64,000 nt of DNA from Candidatus Aminicenantes bacterium UBA6228 (GTDB lineage Bacteria > Acidobacteriota > Aminicenantia > Aminicenantales > Saccharicenantaceae), in the NCBI GenBank assembly GCA_002441005.1, contig DJWO01000010.1, positions 113,593-177,592 on the forward strand, in the 5' to 3' direction. Of the stretch, positions 17,468-25,368 are shown piece by piece. Within the stretch, counting starts at the first letter, position 1. Each line of letters opens with the position of its first letter. A model generated the notes under the pieces. It worked only from the letters and a program-made list of their open reading frames with translations. It had not been told where the DNA came from and did not search any database. The translations under genes and the position numbers were made by a program.

Positions 17468-18109
17468 ATGGTCGCCTATGAGAATAAGGGCTTCAGATTC
17501 CTGCCCAAAAGTTTAATCCTTTTTACTTTGAAAATCTTTGACCGGCTTTCACTTTTTCTCGTTCAGCTAAAAATTCATCCTAATTATGTCAGCTTAGCCG
17601 GGTTGCTGGCCGGATTGCTGGTGGGCCTTTTTTACGGCCTCCATTACCCCGTCTGGGCCTTAGTCTTTCTGCTCGTCTCGGGCATGATGGATATCCTGGA
17701 CGGCAAGGTAGCCACCAACGGCAATAGGAAAACCAGGTTCGGAGCTATTTTTGATTCCAGTCTTGACCGCTATTCAGAATTTGCCATGTATCTCGGACTC
17801 GGCTTCTATTTCCGTCATCACTGGATCCTGTGGGTGCTGGCTCTGGCTTTTCTCGGTTCGACTATGGTCAGCTATACCAAAGCCAGGGCTGAGGGACTTG
17901 GCTTTCAGTGCCAGCTGGGAATCATGCAGCGGGCTGAAAGGCTGGTCCTGTTGATTTTAGGCACTCTCCTTGGCCTGATTATCAACCATTTTGATCAGGT
18001 CATGATTATCACCATTATTATTCTGGCCATAGCGTCCAATCTGACCGCTATTCAGAGAATAGTCTTTGTCTATCAACAGGAAAAACGGGAAAAAAGTAAT
18101 TTACCTTGA
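17468..18109 (+). CDS. CDP-alcohol phosphatidyltransferase, possible inositol-phosphate lipid synthase
   Basis: A 213-residue membrane protein. The signature reads DILDGKVAT, eight residues, G-AIF-D-SSL-D: all acidic residues are kept and the Arg of AR is Thr. NYVSLAGLLAGLLVG at the N-terminus and six hydrophobic segments fit the family. Closely spaced and divergent from inositol-3-phosphate synthase, it is a good candidate to join CDP-diacylglycerol with inositol 3-phosphate (as PgsA1/PIPS enzymes do), but the substrate is inferred from context only. The message appears leaderless. It is convergent with the glmU-like gene, 21 bases apart. Confidence 0.82.
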   Translation: MVAYENKGFRFLPKSLILFTLKIFDRLSLFLVQLKIHPNYVSLAGLLAGLLVGLFYGLHYPVWALVFLLVSGMMDILDGKVATNGNRKTRFGAIFDSSLDRYSEFAMYLGLGFYFRHHWILWVLALAFLGSTMVSYTKARAEGLGFQCQLGIMQRAERLVLLILGTLLGLIINHFDQVMIITIIILAIASNLTAIQRIVFVYQQEKREKSNLP

Positions 18110-18130
18110 AATTAATGGTTCCGGCCGTTT

Positions 18131-19453
18131 TTATTTTCGCTTGTTCCGGCGATCCATCAGCTCTTGTCGCCTTTTGACCCAGCCCTTCTTTTCGACCTGG
18201 CGCGAGCGGGCGATGGCCAGAGCTTCTGGCGACACATCGTCGGTAATGGTTGAACCGGCGGCGATATAAGCTCCCCGGCCGACCTTCACCGGGGCTACCA
18301 GCTCTGTTCCTGAGCCAACGAAAACCTCCCGGCCAATAGTGGTCTTATTTTTCTTCCGGCCATCATAATTGCAGGTAATGGTTCCGGCTCCAATATTCAC
18401 CTTCTCTCCGACCAGGGCATCCCCCAGATAACTCAGATGCATGGCTTTTGATTCCTGGCCAAAGACTGTCTTTTTCATTTCCACAAAATTGCCTACCCGG
18501 CTGCCAGCTTTTAACCTGGTTCCAGGTCTCAGGCGGGAAAACGGCCCGACCTGGACAGCCTTTTCAATCCGGCAGCCTTCAATAACTGTCGAACTAAAAA
18601 CTTTTACCCGGTCGCCGAGCTGACTGTCAATAATATGGCAGTGAGGATAGATCAGGCAATTGCTGCCTATCCTGGTCTGGCCCTCAATTAATACCCAGGG
18701 ATAGATGACACTCCCCCGGCCGATTTGAACCCGGGGATCAATCCAGGTCTCTTCTGGCGAGAAAAAAATCACTCCCTTCTTTTCGAGCCTGGCTATCTTT
18801 TGCCTGTTCAAAATAGAGGCAGCCTGCGGCCAATCCTCAGGTTTTAAAATGGAAATAAAACCGGCTTGATCTTTATCACCGACCCAGTCAAAGCCCAGAC
18901 CGTCATAATCAGGTTTCAAATAATCGGTCAGACCGACTACATTCAGTTCGCCCGACAGCTTAAAACATTTTTCCAGAATGAAGCGGCCAGCCCCCTGGTC
19001 AAGATCCAGCACCGCCAGACCCGGATAAACAAAATAGTCCTGGCCATCCCGCTCATTTTCTGCCTTTTGTTTTCCGGCCAGAAAAGTCAGACGGTAGCCC
19101 CCTTCCCGGTGAGTTTTCAGAGCTTGAAGCAAAACATCCTGGTTGACCGGGAAAAACTCAGTGGATAAAAGAAGCACTTCTCCTTTTATCTTCAGCCTGG
19201 AGAAATATCCGGCCGGCTGGCCTTTACCTGGAGCTTCTTCTGACTGGACAAAAATAAAACGGGCAGTTTTCCCGGCTGGCTGGTAGGGCTGAACCAGCCC
19301 CGAAATAACTATTATTCTTTCTGGCTGGAGCTTTAAAGCGACTTCGATTAAATGATTCAGCCTGGCCTCCGGGGAGAGAAGCGCGGGCAATTGTCTCTGT
19401 TCTTCCCGCTCTGCCCTTACCTGGCTGATAATGATCTGGAGCTTTTTTTTCAT
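18131..19453 (-). CDS. glmU: GlmU-like protein: intact acetyltransferase half, decayed nucleotidyltransferase half
   Basis: 440 residues. From about residue 225 there is a left-handed beta-helix very close to GlmU: PFSRLRPGTRLKAGSRVGNF, VEMKK, KAMHLSYLGDA (His for acetyl transfer) and VNIGAGTITCNYDG, then a typical C-terminus. It should acetylate glucosamine 1-phosphate. The N-terminal half keeps GlmU length and some order, but has no LAAGxGTRM pyrophosphorylase loop (the start reads IIISQVRAEREEQRQLPALL), no QxxGTGHA (EEAPGKGQPA instead) and no GDxPL (LSTEFFPVN). It is thus unlikely to make UDP-GlcNAc by itself. It overlaps the upstream TPR gene by four bases (ATGA). Confidence 0.85.
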   Translation of the reverse strand: MKKKLQIIISQVRAEREEQRQLPALLSPEARLNHLIEVALKLQPERIIVISGLVQPYQPAGKTARFIFVQSEEAPGKGQPAGYFSRLKIKGEVLLLSTEFFPVNQDVLLQALKTHREGGYRLTFLAGKQKAENERDGQDYFVYPGLAVLDLDQGAGRFILEKCFKLSGELNVVGLTDYLKPDYDGLGFDWVGDKDQAGFISILKPEDWPQAASILNRQKIARLEKKGVIFFSPEETWIDPRVQIGRGSVIYPWVLIEGQTRIGSNCLIYPHCHIIDSQLGDRVKVFSSTVIEGCRIEKAVQVGPFSRLRPGTRLKAGSRVGNFVEMKKTVFGQESKAMHLSYLGDALVGEKVNIGAGTITCNYDGRKKNKTTIGREVFVGSGTELVAPVKVGRGAYIAAGSTITDDVSPEALAIARSRQVEKKGWVKRRQELMDRRNKRK

Positions 19454-19953
19454 GAAAGCTTAACCAGAATTTTAAATCTTTTATCTTCCCAGAGAGGTTC
19501 AAAATCTGCTTCATTCTGAGCCAGAATAGCCAGAGTTTTGTCTTTCTGAATAGCCTTTTTTAAGGCTTCCAGACTGTCTTCAAGGCGGTTATTCTGGAGG
19601 TAAGCTATGGCCATTAGATAATATATTCTGGCTTCTTCCTTCTTAAATTCCAGAGCTTTCTCTAATAGTTTCAGAGCACCTTCTGGCTCGGCCTGATTGA
19701 TTTTCATCTGAGCATAAAAAAGATAATCTTCAACCGTCTTCAGGTTAGCTGATTCTTTTTTCTGGCTCTTCTGACAAATGGTCAGATAAACACGGGCCCG
19801 GTCAACCAGCTCGTGCTCCTCCGGGAACTTTTCTACCAGACTTTCAAAGCAAGAAAGTGCTTTTTCATAGTCCCGCCGCCGGAAATCTTTTATACCCTGA
19901 CTATAAAGACTGAGAGCCTTCTGGTAATCGTCCTTTTTCTTGAGTTCACTCAC
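19450..19953 (-). CDS. TPR repeat protein
   Basis: 167 residues starting at a GTG with AGGAG seven bases upstream. It consists of helix-turn-helix repeats of the TPR type (for example YSQGIKDFRRRDYEKALSCF, then ALKLLEKALEFKKEEARIYY and LMAIAYLQNNRLEDSLEALK), about three or four units, ending with a short FEPLWEDKRFKILV tail that is common at the end of TPR adaptors. No signal peptide, so probably cytoplasmic. It probably acts as a protein-binding scaffold; partner unknown. Overlap with the glmU-like gene shows they form an operon. Confidence 0.8.
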   Translation of the reverse strand: MSELKKKDDYQKALSLYSQGIKDFRRRDYEKALSCFESLVEKFPEEHELVDRARVYLTICQKSQKKESANLKTVEDYLFYAQMKINQAEPEGALKLLEKALEFKKEEARIYYLMAIAYLQNNRLEDSLEALKKAIQKDKTLAILAQNEADFEPLWEDKRFKILVKLS

Positions 19954-19989
19954 CTTGTTCTCCTGACCATCAAAGGTTAAATCTTTGCT

Positions 19990-20018
19990 ATTTTACAATA
20001 TAGGAGGTGGTTTGACAA
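19990..20018 (-). promoter_or_regulatory. Promoter of the TPR-glmU operon
   Basis: Minus strand TTGTCA (20018-20013), 17 bases, TAAAAT (19995-19990). The start site would fall near 19983, about 30 bases before the GTG, leaving room for the AGGAG ribosome site. Confidence 0.6.
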
Positions 20019-20134
20019 GTTTCGTCTTAAACCGCCATCAGAGGGAAAAGATGCTTATTTTTAGCCGGCGGCTGACACTTTTAGCCTCTCCATAAAAAAA
20101 TAGGCGGCGGACTACCATTCCAGCTTTTTTGTGT

Positions 20135-20140
20135 TAGAAT
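20135..20140 (+). promoter_or_regulatory. Candidate -10 element of larB (leaderless)
   Basis: TAGAAT at 20135-20140 would place transcription at about 20147, the G of the GTG start. No good -35 is seen (CTACCA at 17-base spacing), so support is weak. Confidence 0.3.
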
Positions 20141-20146
20141 TAAAAA

Positions 20147-20893
20147 GTGAAAGCATTCCTGGCCGAGACACTGGAGAAACTTTATCAGCAAAAGATAACT
20201 CCGGAAGCCGCCCTTAAGAAACTAAAAGATTTTCCTTTTGAGGACCTCGATTTCGCCAAGGTTGACCATGCCCGGGAATTGAGGAAAGGATCGCCTGAAG
20301 TCATTTTTGGCCAGGGGAAAACGGCTGCTCAGATTATCCAGATTGCCAGGTCTATTCTGAAGAAGCAAAGCAACCTGCTTATCACCAGGCTTTCACCTGA
20401 AACTTATAAGAACCTGAAAAAGAGCTTGACCGGGGCTAAATATCACGAAAATGCCCGTTGTCTGACCTTAATCAAAAAGCGGCCGGCAACTGGCCGGGGC
20501 CAGGTAGCTGTTCTGACTGCCGGTACCTCTGATATTCCAGTCGCCGAAGAAGCAGCTGTTACCTGTGATTTTTTTGGCAACAGGGTGACCAGAATTTATG
20601 ATGTCGGCGTGGCTGGATTGCATCGTCTCTTAAGCTATTATAATGAGTTGCAGCAGGCCAGAGTGATCATTGTGGCTGCCGGCCTGGAAGGGGCTTTGCC
20701 CAGTGTGGTGGCCGGATTGGTGGCCAGCCCGGTTATAGCTGTCCCGACCAGCACCGGATATGGAGCCAGCTTTCACGGCCTGTCTGCCCTGCTGGCCATG
20801 CTTAATTCCTGCCCGGGCGGGGTGGGTGTCGTCAACATTGATAATGGTTTCGGAGCCGGCTATTTGGCCAGCCTGATTAATCATTTAAAGTGA
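20147..20893 (+). CDS. larB: Nickel-pincer cofactor biosynthesis protein LarB
   Basis: 248 residues of the LarB family (PurE-like fold). LarB carboxylates the pyridinium ring of nicotinic acid adenine dinucleotide and releases AMP, the first step to the NPN cofactor of LarA. The PurE-like core begins at VAVLTAGTSDIPVAEEA and ends with NSCPGGVGVVNIDNGFGAG, which holds the conserved Cys that in LarB binds the substrate. The N-terminal helical part has the usual DHARELRKGSPEVIFGQGKT segment. GTG start with no Shine-Dalgarno sequence. The gene is about 11 kb from larA, on the opposite strand. Confidence 0.9.
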   Translation: MKAFLAETLEKLYQQKITPEAALKKLKDFPFEDLDFAKVDHARELRKGSPEVIFGQGKTAAQIIQIARSILKKQSNLLITRLSPETYKNLKKSLTGAKYHENARCLTLIKKRPATGRGQVAVLTAGTSDIPVAEEAAVTCDFFGNRVTRIYDVGVAGLHRLLSYYNELQQARVIIVAAGLEGALPSVVAGLVASPVIAVPTSTGYGASFHGLSALLAMLNSCPGGVGVVNIDNGFGAGYLASLINHLK

Positions 20894-20915
20894 AACTATT
20901 AGAAAAAAATAGTTT
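20893..20915 (+). repeat. Inverted repeat AAACTATT/AATAGTTT after larB
   Basis: Arms at 20893-20900 and 20908-20915 with a seven-base A-rich loop. The motif GAAACTATT recurs as a direct copy at 20950-20958 across the -10 of the dnaG promoter, so this could be an operator and not a terminator; there is no T-run. Confidence 0.4.
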
Positions 20916-20931
20916 ATCTGAGGCCAGCTTC

Positions 20932-20960
20932 TTGACAATGGGCTGAGGCGAAACTATTTT
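20932..20960 (+). promoter_or_regulatory. Promoter of dnaG-rpoD
   Basis: Perfect -35 TTGACA at 20932-20937, 17-base spacer, -10 TATTTT at 20955-20960. Transcription near 20967 gives a 24-base leader without a clear ribosome site. Confidence 0.65.
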
Positions 20961-20990
20961 ATATAAAAAAGGCAGGCTATTTTTCAGCTG

Positions 20991-22718
20991 ATGGAAATAA
21001 CCGAAAAGATCAAACAGGTTGCTTCTATAGTTGAGATAGCTTCGCAGTATACCGCCTTGAATAAAAAGGGCAAAAAATGGATCGGACTTTGCCCCTTTCA
21101 CTCTGAAAAAACTCCTTCTTTTACCGTCGATGAAGAGAAACAGCTATATCATTGTTTTGGCTGCGGGGCAGGCGGGGACCTGTTTTCACTGGTTATGGAA
21201 AAAGAAAACCTGACTTTTCCTGAAGCCATCCGGTTTCTGGCTGAAAAATATCATCTTCCCTGGCAGGAAAGGTATCAGGCTTCCGGCCAGACCCGGCTGG
21301 AAGAAAAAATCTTCGAAATAAATGAGAAAGCTCTGGCCTACTTCAAAAACAACCTGTTTAAAACAGCTGAAGGCCAGAGGGCCCTGGACTATTTGAAGGG
21401 ACGCCAGTTCTCGGAAGAGACCATCAAAAAGCTAAGGCTCGGCTATGCCCTTAATTCCTGGGATTCTTTGTGTGAAGCTTTCAAAACGAGCTATCCCCCC
21501 CAGGATCTGGAAAAAGCAGGCTTAATCATCCGCGGCGAGAAAACTGGCGAATTCCGCGACCGCTTTCGCGGGCGGATCATTTTCCCCATATTTACCCTGA
21601 CCGGACGGGTAGTAGCCTTTGGGGGACGAACGGTTTTTGATGCCCAGCCCAAATATTTGAACTCACCTGAAACTCAAACCTTCATCAAAGGCAGCCTGCT
21701 TTATGGTCTTAATTTTACCAAAGAAGATATCAGACAGGCGGGCGAGCTCATTCTGGTTGAAGGTTATGCTGATTTTGCCTCGCTTTATCAAGCCGGTATC
21801 CAGAATATCGCTGCTTCAATGGGCACCAGCCTGACCACCCAGCAAGTAGCTCAGGCCAGGCGCTACGCTTCGGGCCTTATCATCAACTATGATGGAGATG
21901 AAGCCGGCCTCAAAGCTGCCTTGCGGGCAATTCCAATCTGCCTCCAGAACGGCCTGAAGACTAAGGTTTTGATTCTGCCCGAAAAGCTTGATCCTGATGG
22001 ATTTCTGAGAAAATACGGTTCAGACCGGTACCGGCAACTGCTTAAAAAGAGCCAGGAAGGTTTCCGCTTTTTGCTTCATAATTACACCAGAAATATTGAC
22101 CTGACTGTACCAGAAGAAAAGAGCCGGGTAGCCAGAATCATCCTGGAAGAAATCAAACGGTTACCCGACGCGCTGGTTCAGAATGAATATCTTCAGCAGG
22201 CAGCTGAATTCCTCAAAACTGATGAGACCCTGCTTAGAAAAATCTTAGAGATCAGTTCGAGAAGCAATCAGCCCAAAGCCAGCCGGGAAGAGGAAGGAAT
22301 ATTCTGCCCGGCTGAAAAGCGCCTGTTGCAGCTGCTATTCAATCAGCCGGAATTACTGCTCCCTCTGGCTAACGAACTCGACCCTGAATGTTTTCAGGGC
22401 CTGCCGAGTGAACCGGTTTTTCACCGCCTTCGGGAATGTCTTAAAAAGGGGCAAGCCTGGGATTTCAGTCAGCTCCAGCAGTCAATTAAACCTCCGCTGC
22501 TGGGTCACGTCGCCAGAAGCCTCCAGGAAGAGACGCCGGCTGGCTCCATTGGTGAAGCTCTCGACTGCTTGAATACCTTGAGAAAAGTCAGCCTGCAAAA
22601 AAAGCTTAAAGACATCCAGAAAGAAATTGCCCTGAGTGAAAAACAGGGAGATAAAGAAAAGCTAACCGCTCTTCTCTACCAGAAGCATGAAATTACCAGG
22701 CAGATTTTAACGCTATGA
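20991..22718 (+). CDS. dnaG: DNA primase
   Basis: 575 residues. An N-terminal CHC2 zinc-binding domain is seen (CPFHSEKTPSFTVDEEKQLY, then HCFGCGAGGDLFSLV), followed by the RNA polymerase domain (RLGYALNSWDSLCEAF) and the TOPRIM segment (ELILVEGYADFASLYQAGI, NYDGDEAG with acidic metal ligands). A short helical DnaB-binding C-terminus follows. It makes the RNA primers of replication. With rpoD 54 bases downstream it forms the core of the macromolecular-synthesis operon; rpsU, often the first gene of that operon, is absent. Confidence 0.96.
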   Translation: MEITEKIKQVASIVEIASQYTALNKKGKKWIGLCPFHSEKTPSFTVDEEKQLYHCFGCGAGGDLFSLVMEKENLTFPEAIRFLAEKYHLPWQERYQASGQTRLEEKIFEINEKALAYFKNNLFKTAEGQRALDYLKGRQFSEETIKKLRLGYALNSWDSLCEAFKTSYPPQDLEKAGLIIRGEKTGEFRDRFRGRIIFPIFTLTGRVVAFGGRTVFDAQPKYLNSPETQTFIKGSLLYGLNFTKEDIRQAGELILVEGYADFASLYQAGIQNIAASMGTSLTTQQVAQARRYASGLIINYDGDEAGLKAALRAIPICLQNGLKTKVLILPEKLDPDGFLRKYGSDRYRQLLKKSQEGFRFLLHNYTRNIDLTVPEEKSRVARIILEEIKRLPDALVQNEYLQQAAEFLKTDETLLRKILEISSRSNQPKASREEEGIFCPAEKRLLQLLFNQPELLLPLANELDPECFQGLPSEPVFHRLRECLKKGQAWDFSQLQQSIKPPLLGHVARSLQEETPAGSIGEALDCLNTLRKVSLQKKLKDIQKEIALSEKQGDKEKLTALLYQKHEITRQILTL

Positions 22719-22772
22719 TTAAACTAAATATAAAAAAACAACTGCCAGCCGGCACCGTAAGGAGGTTTCAAG

Positions 22773-24455
22773 GTGGCATCTGATGAAAAATATCAGAAAG
22801 AAGAGATCAGTCAATTAATCTCCAAAGGGAAAAGGCAAGGTTTTTTATCGTGGGAAGAAATCGATCAGACTTTCGCTGAGGAAGTCGGCCCCGAAGATGA
22901 TTTTGATAATTTTTTATCATCTATGGATAGTTATGGAATTAAGATTCTCGATTCCCAGCAAAGAGAAATACTGGCCTTTTCCCACAAAAAAAATGCAGCC
23001 TGCCTGCATGGGCTGGAAAGAACAACCGACCCGGTCAAACTATATCTGCGGGAGATGGGCAATATTCCCCTGCTGACTCGAGAGGGAGAAATTTCTATTG
23101 CCCGGGAAATAGAGCGGGGCGAAAAAGCTATTATTAAAACCCTGTCTAAAACCAGGCTGGTTCTTAATTACCTGATTGAAATCGAACAAAGAATCGCTGA
23201 TTATCCTGAAACGATTCAAAAATATTTTGATTTCAACGACGAAGAGCTGGCCGAAGACAAGCTGCCGGAAAAGCAGAAAGAACTGATTGATAAGATCAAT
23301 ATTGTTAAAGACCTCAGCCGGGAAGTGGACAACCTGCCGAAGAGCAAAAAATATAACCTGGCCCGGGGCCGGATTATTATCAGGCTAAGCCAGTTAATCA
23401 GAGAGCTCAATCTTCAACCCAGTCTCAGGGAAGTGGTGATTGAACAGCTCAAGGACCGGTTAAGAGAAATGAATGAACTTGAATACCGGCGGGAACAGCT
23501 CAAGACTGCCCCGGGGCGAAGGAAGGAGAAAATGTCCAGACCGGCCGGGGGAAAAAGCAAAACATTTCCAAAAAACAAAGCTAAATTAGATCAGGCCCGG
23601 AAAACAGCGGAAAACGAGATGAAAAAAATAAATCAGGAAATCAAAAAACTGGAGAAAGAAGTCGGGCTGGACTCACCCGCCCTGAAAAAAGCGGTCAGGA
23701 CTATTATGATGGGCAAGAGTACCAGTGAACAGGCCAAAAAGCAGCTGGTCGAAGCCAATTTAAGACTGGTGGTATCAATCGCTAAAAAATACAGTAACCG
23801 CGGCCTGCAATTTCTTGATTTAATCCAGGAAGGCAATATGGGCTTGATGAAAGCAGTTGATAAATTCGAGTACCGCCGCGGTTATAAGTTTTCGACTTAT
23901 GCCACCTGGTGGATCCGGCAGGCTATTACCAGAGCGATTGCCGATCAGGCCAGAACCATCCGGATTCCAGTTCACATGATTGAGACCATCAATAAACTGG
24001 TCAGGGTCAGCCGGCAGCTGGTCCAGGAGCTGGGCCGGGAGCCAAGCTGTGAAGAAATTGCCAAAAAAATGGACATGCCGGTTAGCAAAGTCCGGAAAAT
24101 TATCAAAATCGCCCAGGAGCCAATTTCCCTGGAGACGCCTATTGGCGAGGAAGAGGACAGTCATCTGGGTGATTTCATTGAAGACAAGATCCTGCCTTCC
24201 CCGCCGGAAGCGGTCATCCATCTGAGCCTCCGGGAACATATTGACGAAGCCTTAAAAACCCTCACCGACCGGGAAGGGCGGGTTTTGAAGATGCGCTTTG
24301 GCCTGGGCGACGGCAATGAGCATACGCTGGAGGAAGTCGGGCAGCAATTTAAAGTCACCAGAGAGCGGATCAGGCAGATCGAAGCTAAAGCTCTGCGTAA
24401 ACTGAAGCACCCCACCCGCAGCCGGAAGCTCAAATCCTTTACCAACAGCTTCTGA
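22773..24455 (+). CDS. rpoD: RNA polymerase primary sigma factor (sigma70)
   Basis: 560 residues, GTG start nine bases after a perfect AAGGAGG. Region 1.1-like N-terminus, region 1.2 (DPVKLYLREMGNIPLLTREG), a charged non-conserved region of about 200 residues rich in Lys and Glu, then region 2 (RGLQFLDLIQEGNMGLMKAV, YATWWIRQAI), region 3 and region 4 with the -35-reading helix (GQQFKVTRERIRQIEAKALR). It should read TTGACA/TATAAT-like promoters, and several clear examples occur in this window. Co-transcribed with dnaG. Confidence 0.96.
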   Translation: MASDEKYQKEEISQLISKGKRQGFLSWEEIDQTFAEEVGPEDDFDNFLSSMDSYGIKILDSQQREILAFSHKKNAACLHGLERTTDPVKLYLREMGNIPLLTREGEISIAREIERGEKAIIKTLSKTRLVLNYLIEIEQRIADYPETIQKYFDFNDEELAEDKLPEKQKELIDKINIVKDLSREVDNLPKSKKYNLARGRIIIRLSQLIRELNLQPSLREVVIEQLKDRLREMNELEYRREQLKTAPGRRKEKMSRPAGGKSKTFPKNKAKLDQARKTAENEMKKINQEIKKLEKEVGLDSPALKKAVRTIMMGKSTSEQAKKQLVEANLRLVVSIAKKYSNRGLQFLDLIQEGNMGLMKAVDKFEYRRGYKFSTYATWWIRQAITRAIADQARTIRIPVHMIETINKLVRVSRQLVQELGREPSCEEIAKKMDMPVSKVRKIIKIAQEPISLETPIGEEEDSHLGDFIEDKILPSPPEAVIHLSLREHIDEALKTLTDREGRVLKMRFGLGDGNEHTLEEVGQQFKVTRERIRQIEAKALRKLKHPTRSRKLKSFTNSF

Positions 24456-24471
24456 TCCGGCAGGCCGTCAA

Positions 24472-24500
24472 TTGACTAACTGGAGATTATCTGATATAAA
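24472..24500 (+). promoter_or_regulatory. Strong promoter of the CAU tRNA
   Basis: TTGACT at 24472-24477, exactly 17 bases, TATAAA at 24495-24500. Start is expected near 24507, three bases before the mature tRNA. Confidence 0.75.
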
Positions 24501-24509
24501 AAAGCACAT

Positions 24510-24581
24510 GGGCCTATAGCTCAGCGGTAGAGCTACCGGCTCATAACCGGCAGGTCCCAGGTTCGAATCCTGGTAGGCCCA
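24510..24581 (+). tRNA. tRNA with CAU anticodon (Met elongator or Ile2)
   Basis: A 72-base cloverleaf. Acceptor GGGCCTA/TAGGCCC, D stem GCTC/GAGC with a short seven-base loop, anticodon loop CTCATAA, T arm CCAGG-TTCGAAT-CCTGG, discriminator A. CCA is not encoded. The paired G1-C72 excludes initiator tRNA. CAU with A73 fits either elongator Met or the lysidine-modified Ile2 that reads AUA; sequence alone does not decide. Position 27-43 is an A-C mismatch, the other anticodon-stem pairs are G-C. Confidence 0.93.
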
Positions 24582-24612
24582 TTTTAAGCTCTGAGCTGAT
24601 TCGAGAGGCAAA

Positions 24613-25368
24613 GTGGACGGAGTAGATGTTGACTTTCAAAAATTAATCCAGCTTCAGGAGCTGGATACCTACCTCAAGCAAATCAGCGGTGAGCTATGTG
24701 ACCTGCCCCAGCTCATCGGGGCTATTGAAAAAAAAATCCAGGCTGGTTCTGATCATGTCCTCCAAGCCCAGGAGCAACTGACCAGGAATCAAAAAAAAAG
24801 GCGCGACCTGGAGTCTCAAGTCAAAGATCTCAGAGCTCAACTTTCCAAGCTCAAGCATCAATTAAATGAGGTTAAGACTAATAAAGAATATACTTCCTTT
24901 CTCAAAGAAATTCAGGAAAGCCAGAACAAAATAGATGCTTTAGAAGAAGAAATAATCAAAGAACTGCTGGTGGCCGACGAGATTGAAGAAGATATCAGGA
25001 CCGCTCTGCGCCAGCAAAAAGAAGAATCAGAGCATTTTAAGCAGGAAATTGAAGCCTTAAACCAGCGTAAGAAACTCCTGGAGGAACAAAAGGAAGCCCT
25101 GAACAAACAGAGGAGCGAATTACTTCCGGCTATTCCTAAAGCTCAGCTTCAGCAATATCTCAGCATTGCCAGAAAAAGAGGCGGGATCGCTCTGTCCAAG
25201 GTGGTTGATGAATTTTGCTCAAGGTGTCAGATGAGAATTCGCCCTCAGATGCTTAACGAGATAAAAGATAAAACCAAAATTTATCTGTGCGAAAGCTGCG
25301 GCCGGATTCTTTATTTTGAACCGCCAGCTGAAGAACCGGACGAAGGCAAAGAAGGCTCCTCCCGGTAA
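24613..25368 (+). CDS. Zinc-ribbon coiled-coil protein (COG1579/CT398 family)
   Basis: 251 residues, GTG start after a GAGAGG ribosome site. Residues about 5-175 form a long coiled-coil hairpin rich in Glu, Lys and Gln (for example SQVKDLRAQLSKLKHQLNEV and NKEYTSFLKEIQESQNKI). The C-terminus is a C4 zinc ribbon: EFCSRCQMRIRPQ followed by LCESCGRILYF. Members of this family are widespread; the chlamydial CT398 binds sigma54 and secretion components, but the general role is not settled. Its 3' end overlaps the convergent acyl-CoA synthetase gene by 58 bases. Confidence 0.85.
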   Translation: MDGVDVDFQKLIQLQELDTYLKQISGELCDLPQLIGAIEKKIQAGSDHVLQAQEQLTRNQKKRRDLESQVKDLRAQLSKLKHQLNEVKTNKEYTSFLKEIQESQNKIDALEEEIIKELLVADEIEEDIRTALRQQKEESEHFKQEIEALNQRKKLLEEQKEALNKQRSELLPAIPKAQLQQYLSIARKRGGIALSKVVDEFCSRCQMRIRPQMLNEIKDKTKIYLCESCGRILYFEPPAEEPDEGKEGSSR

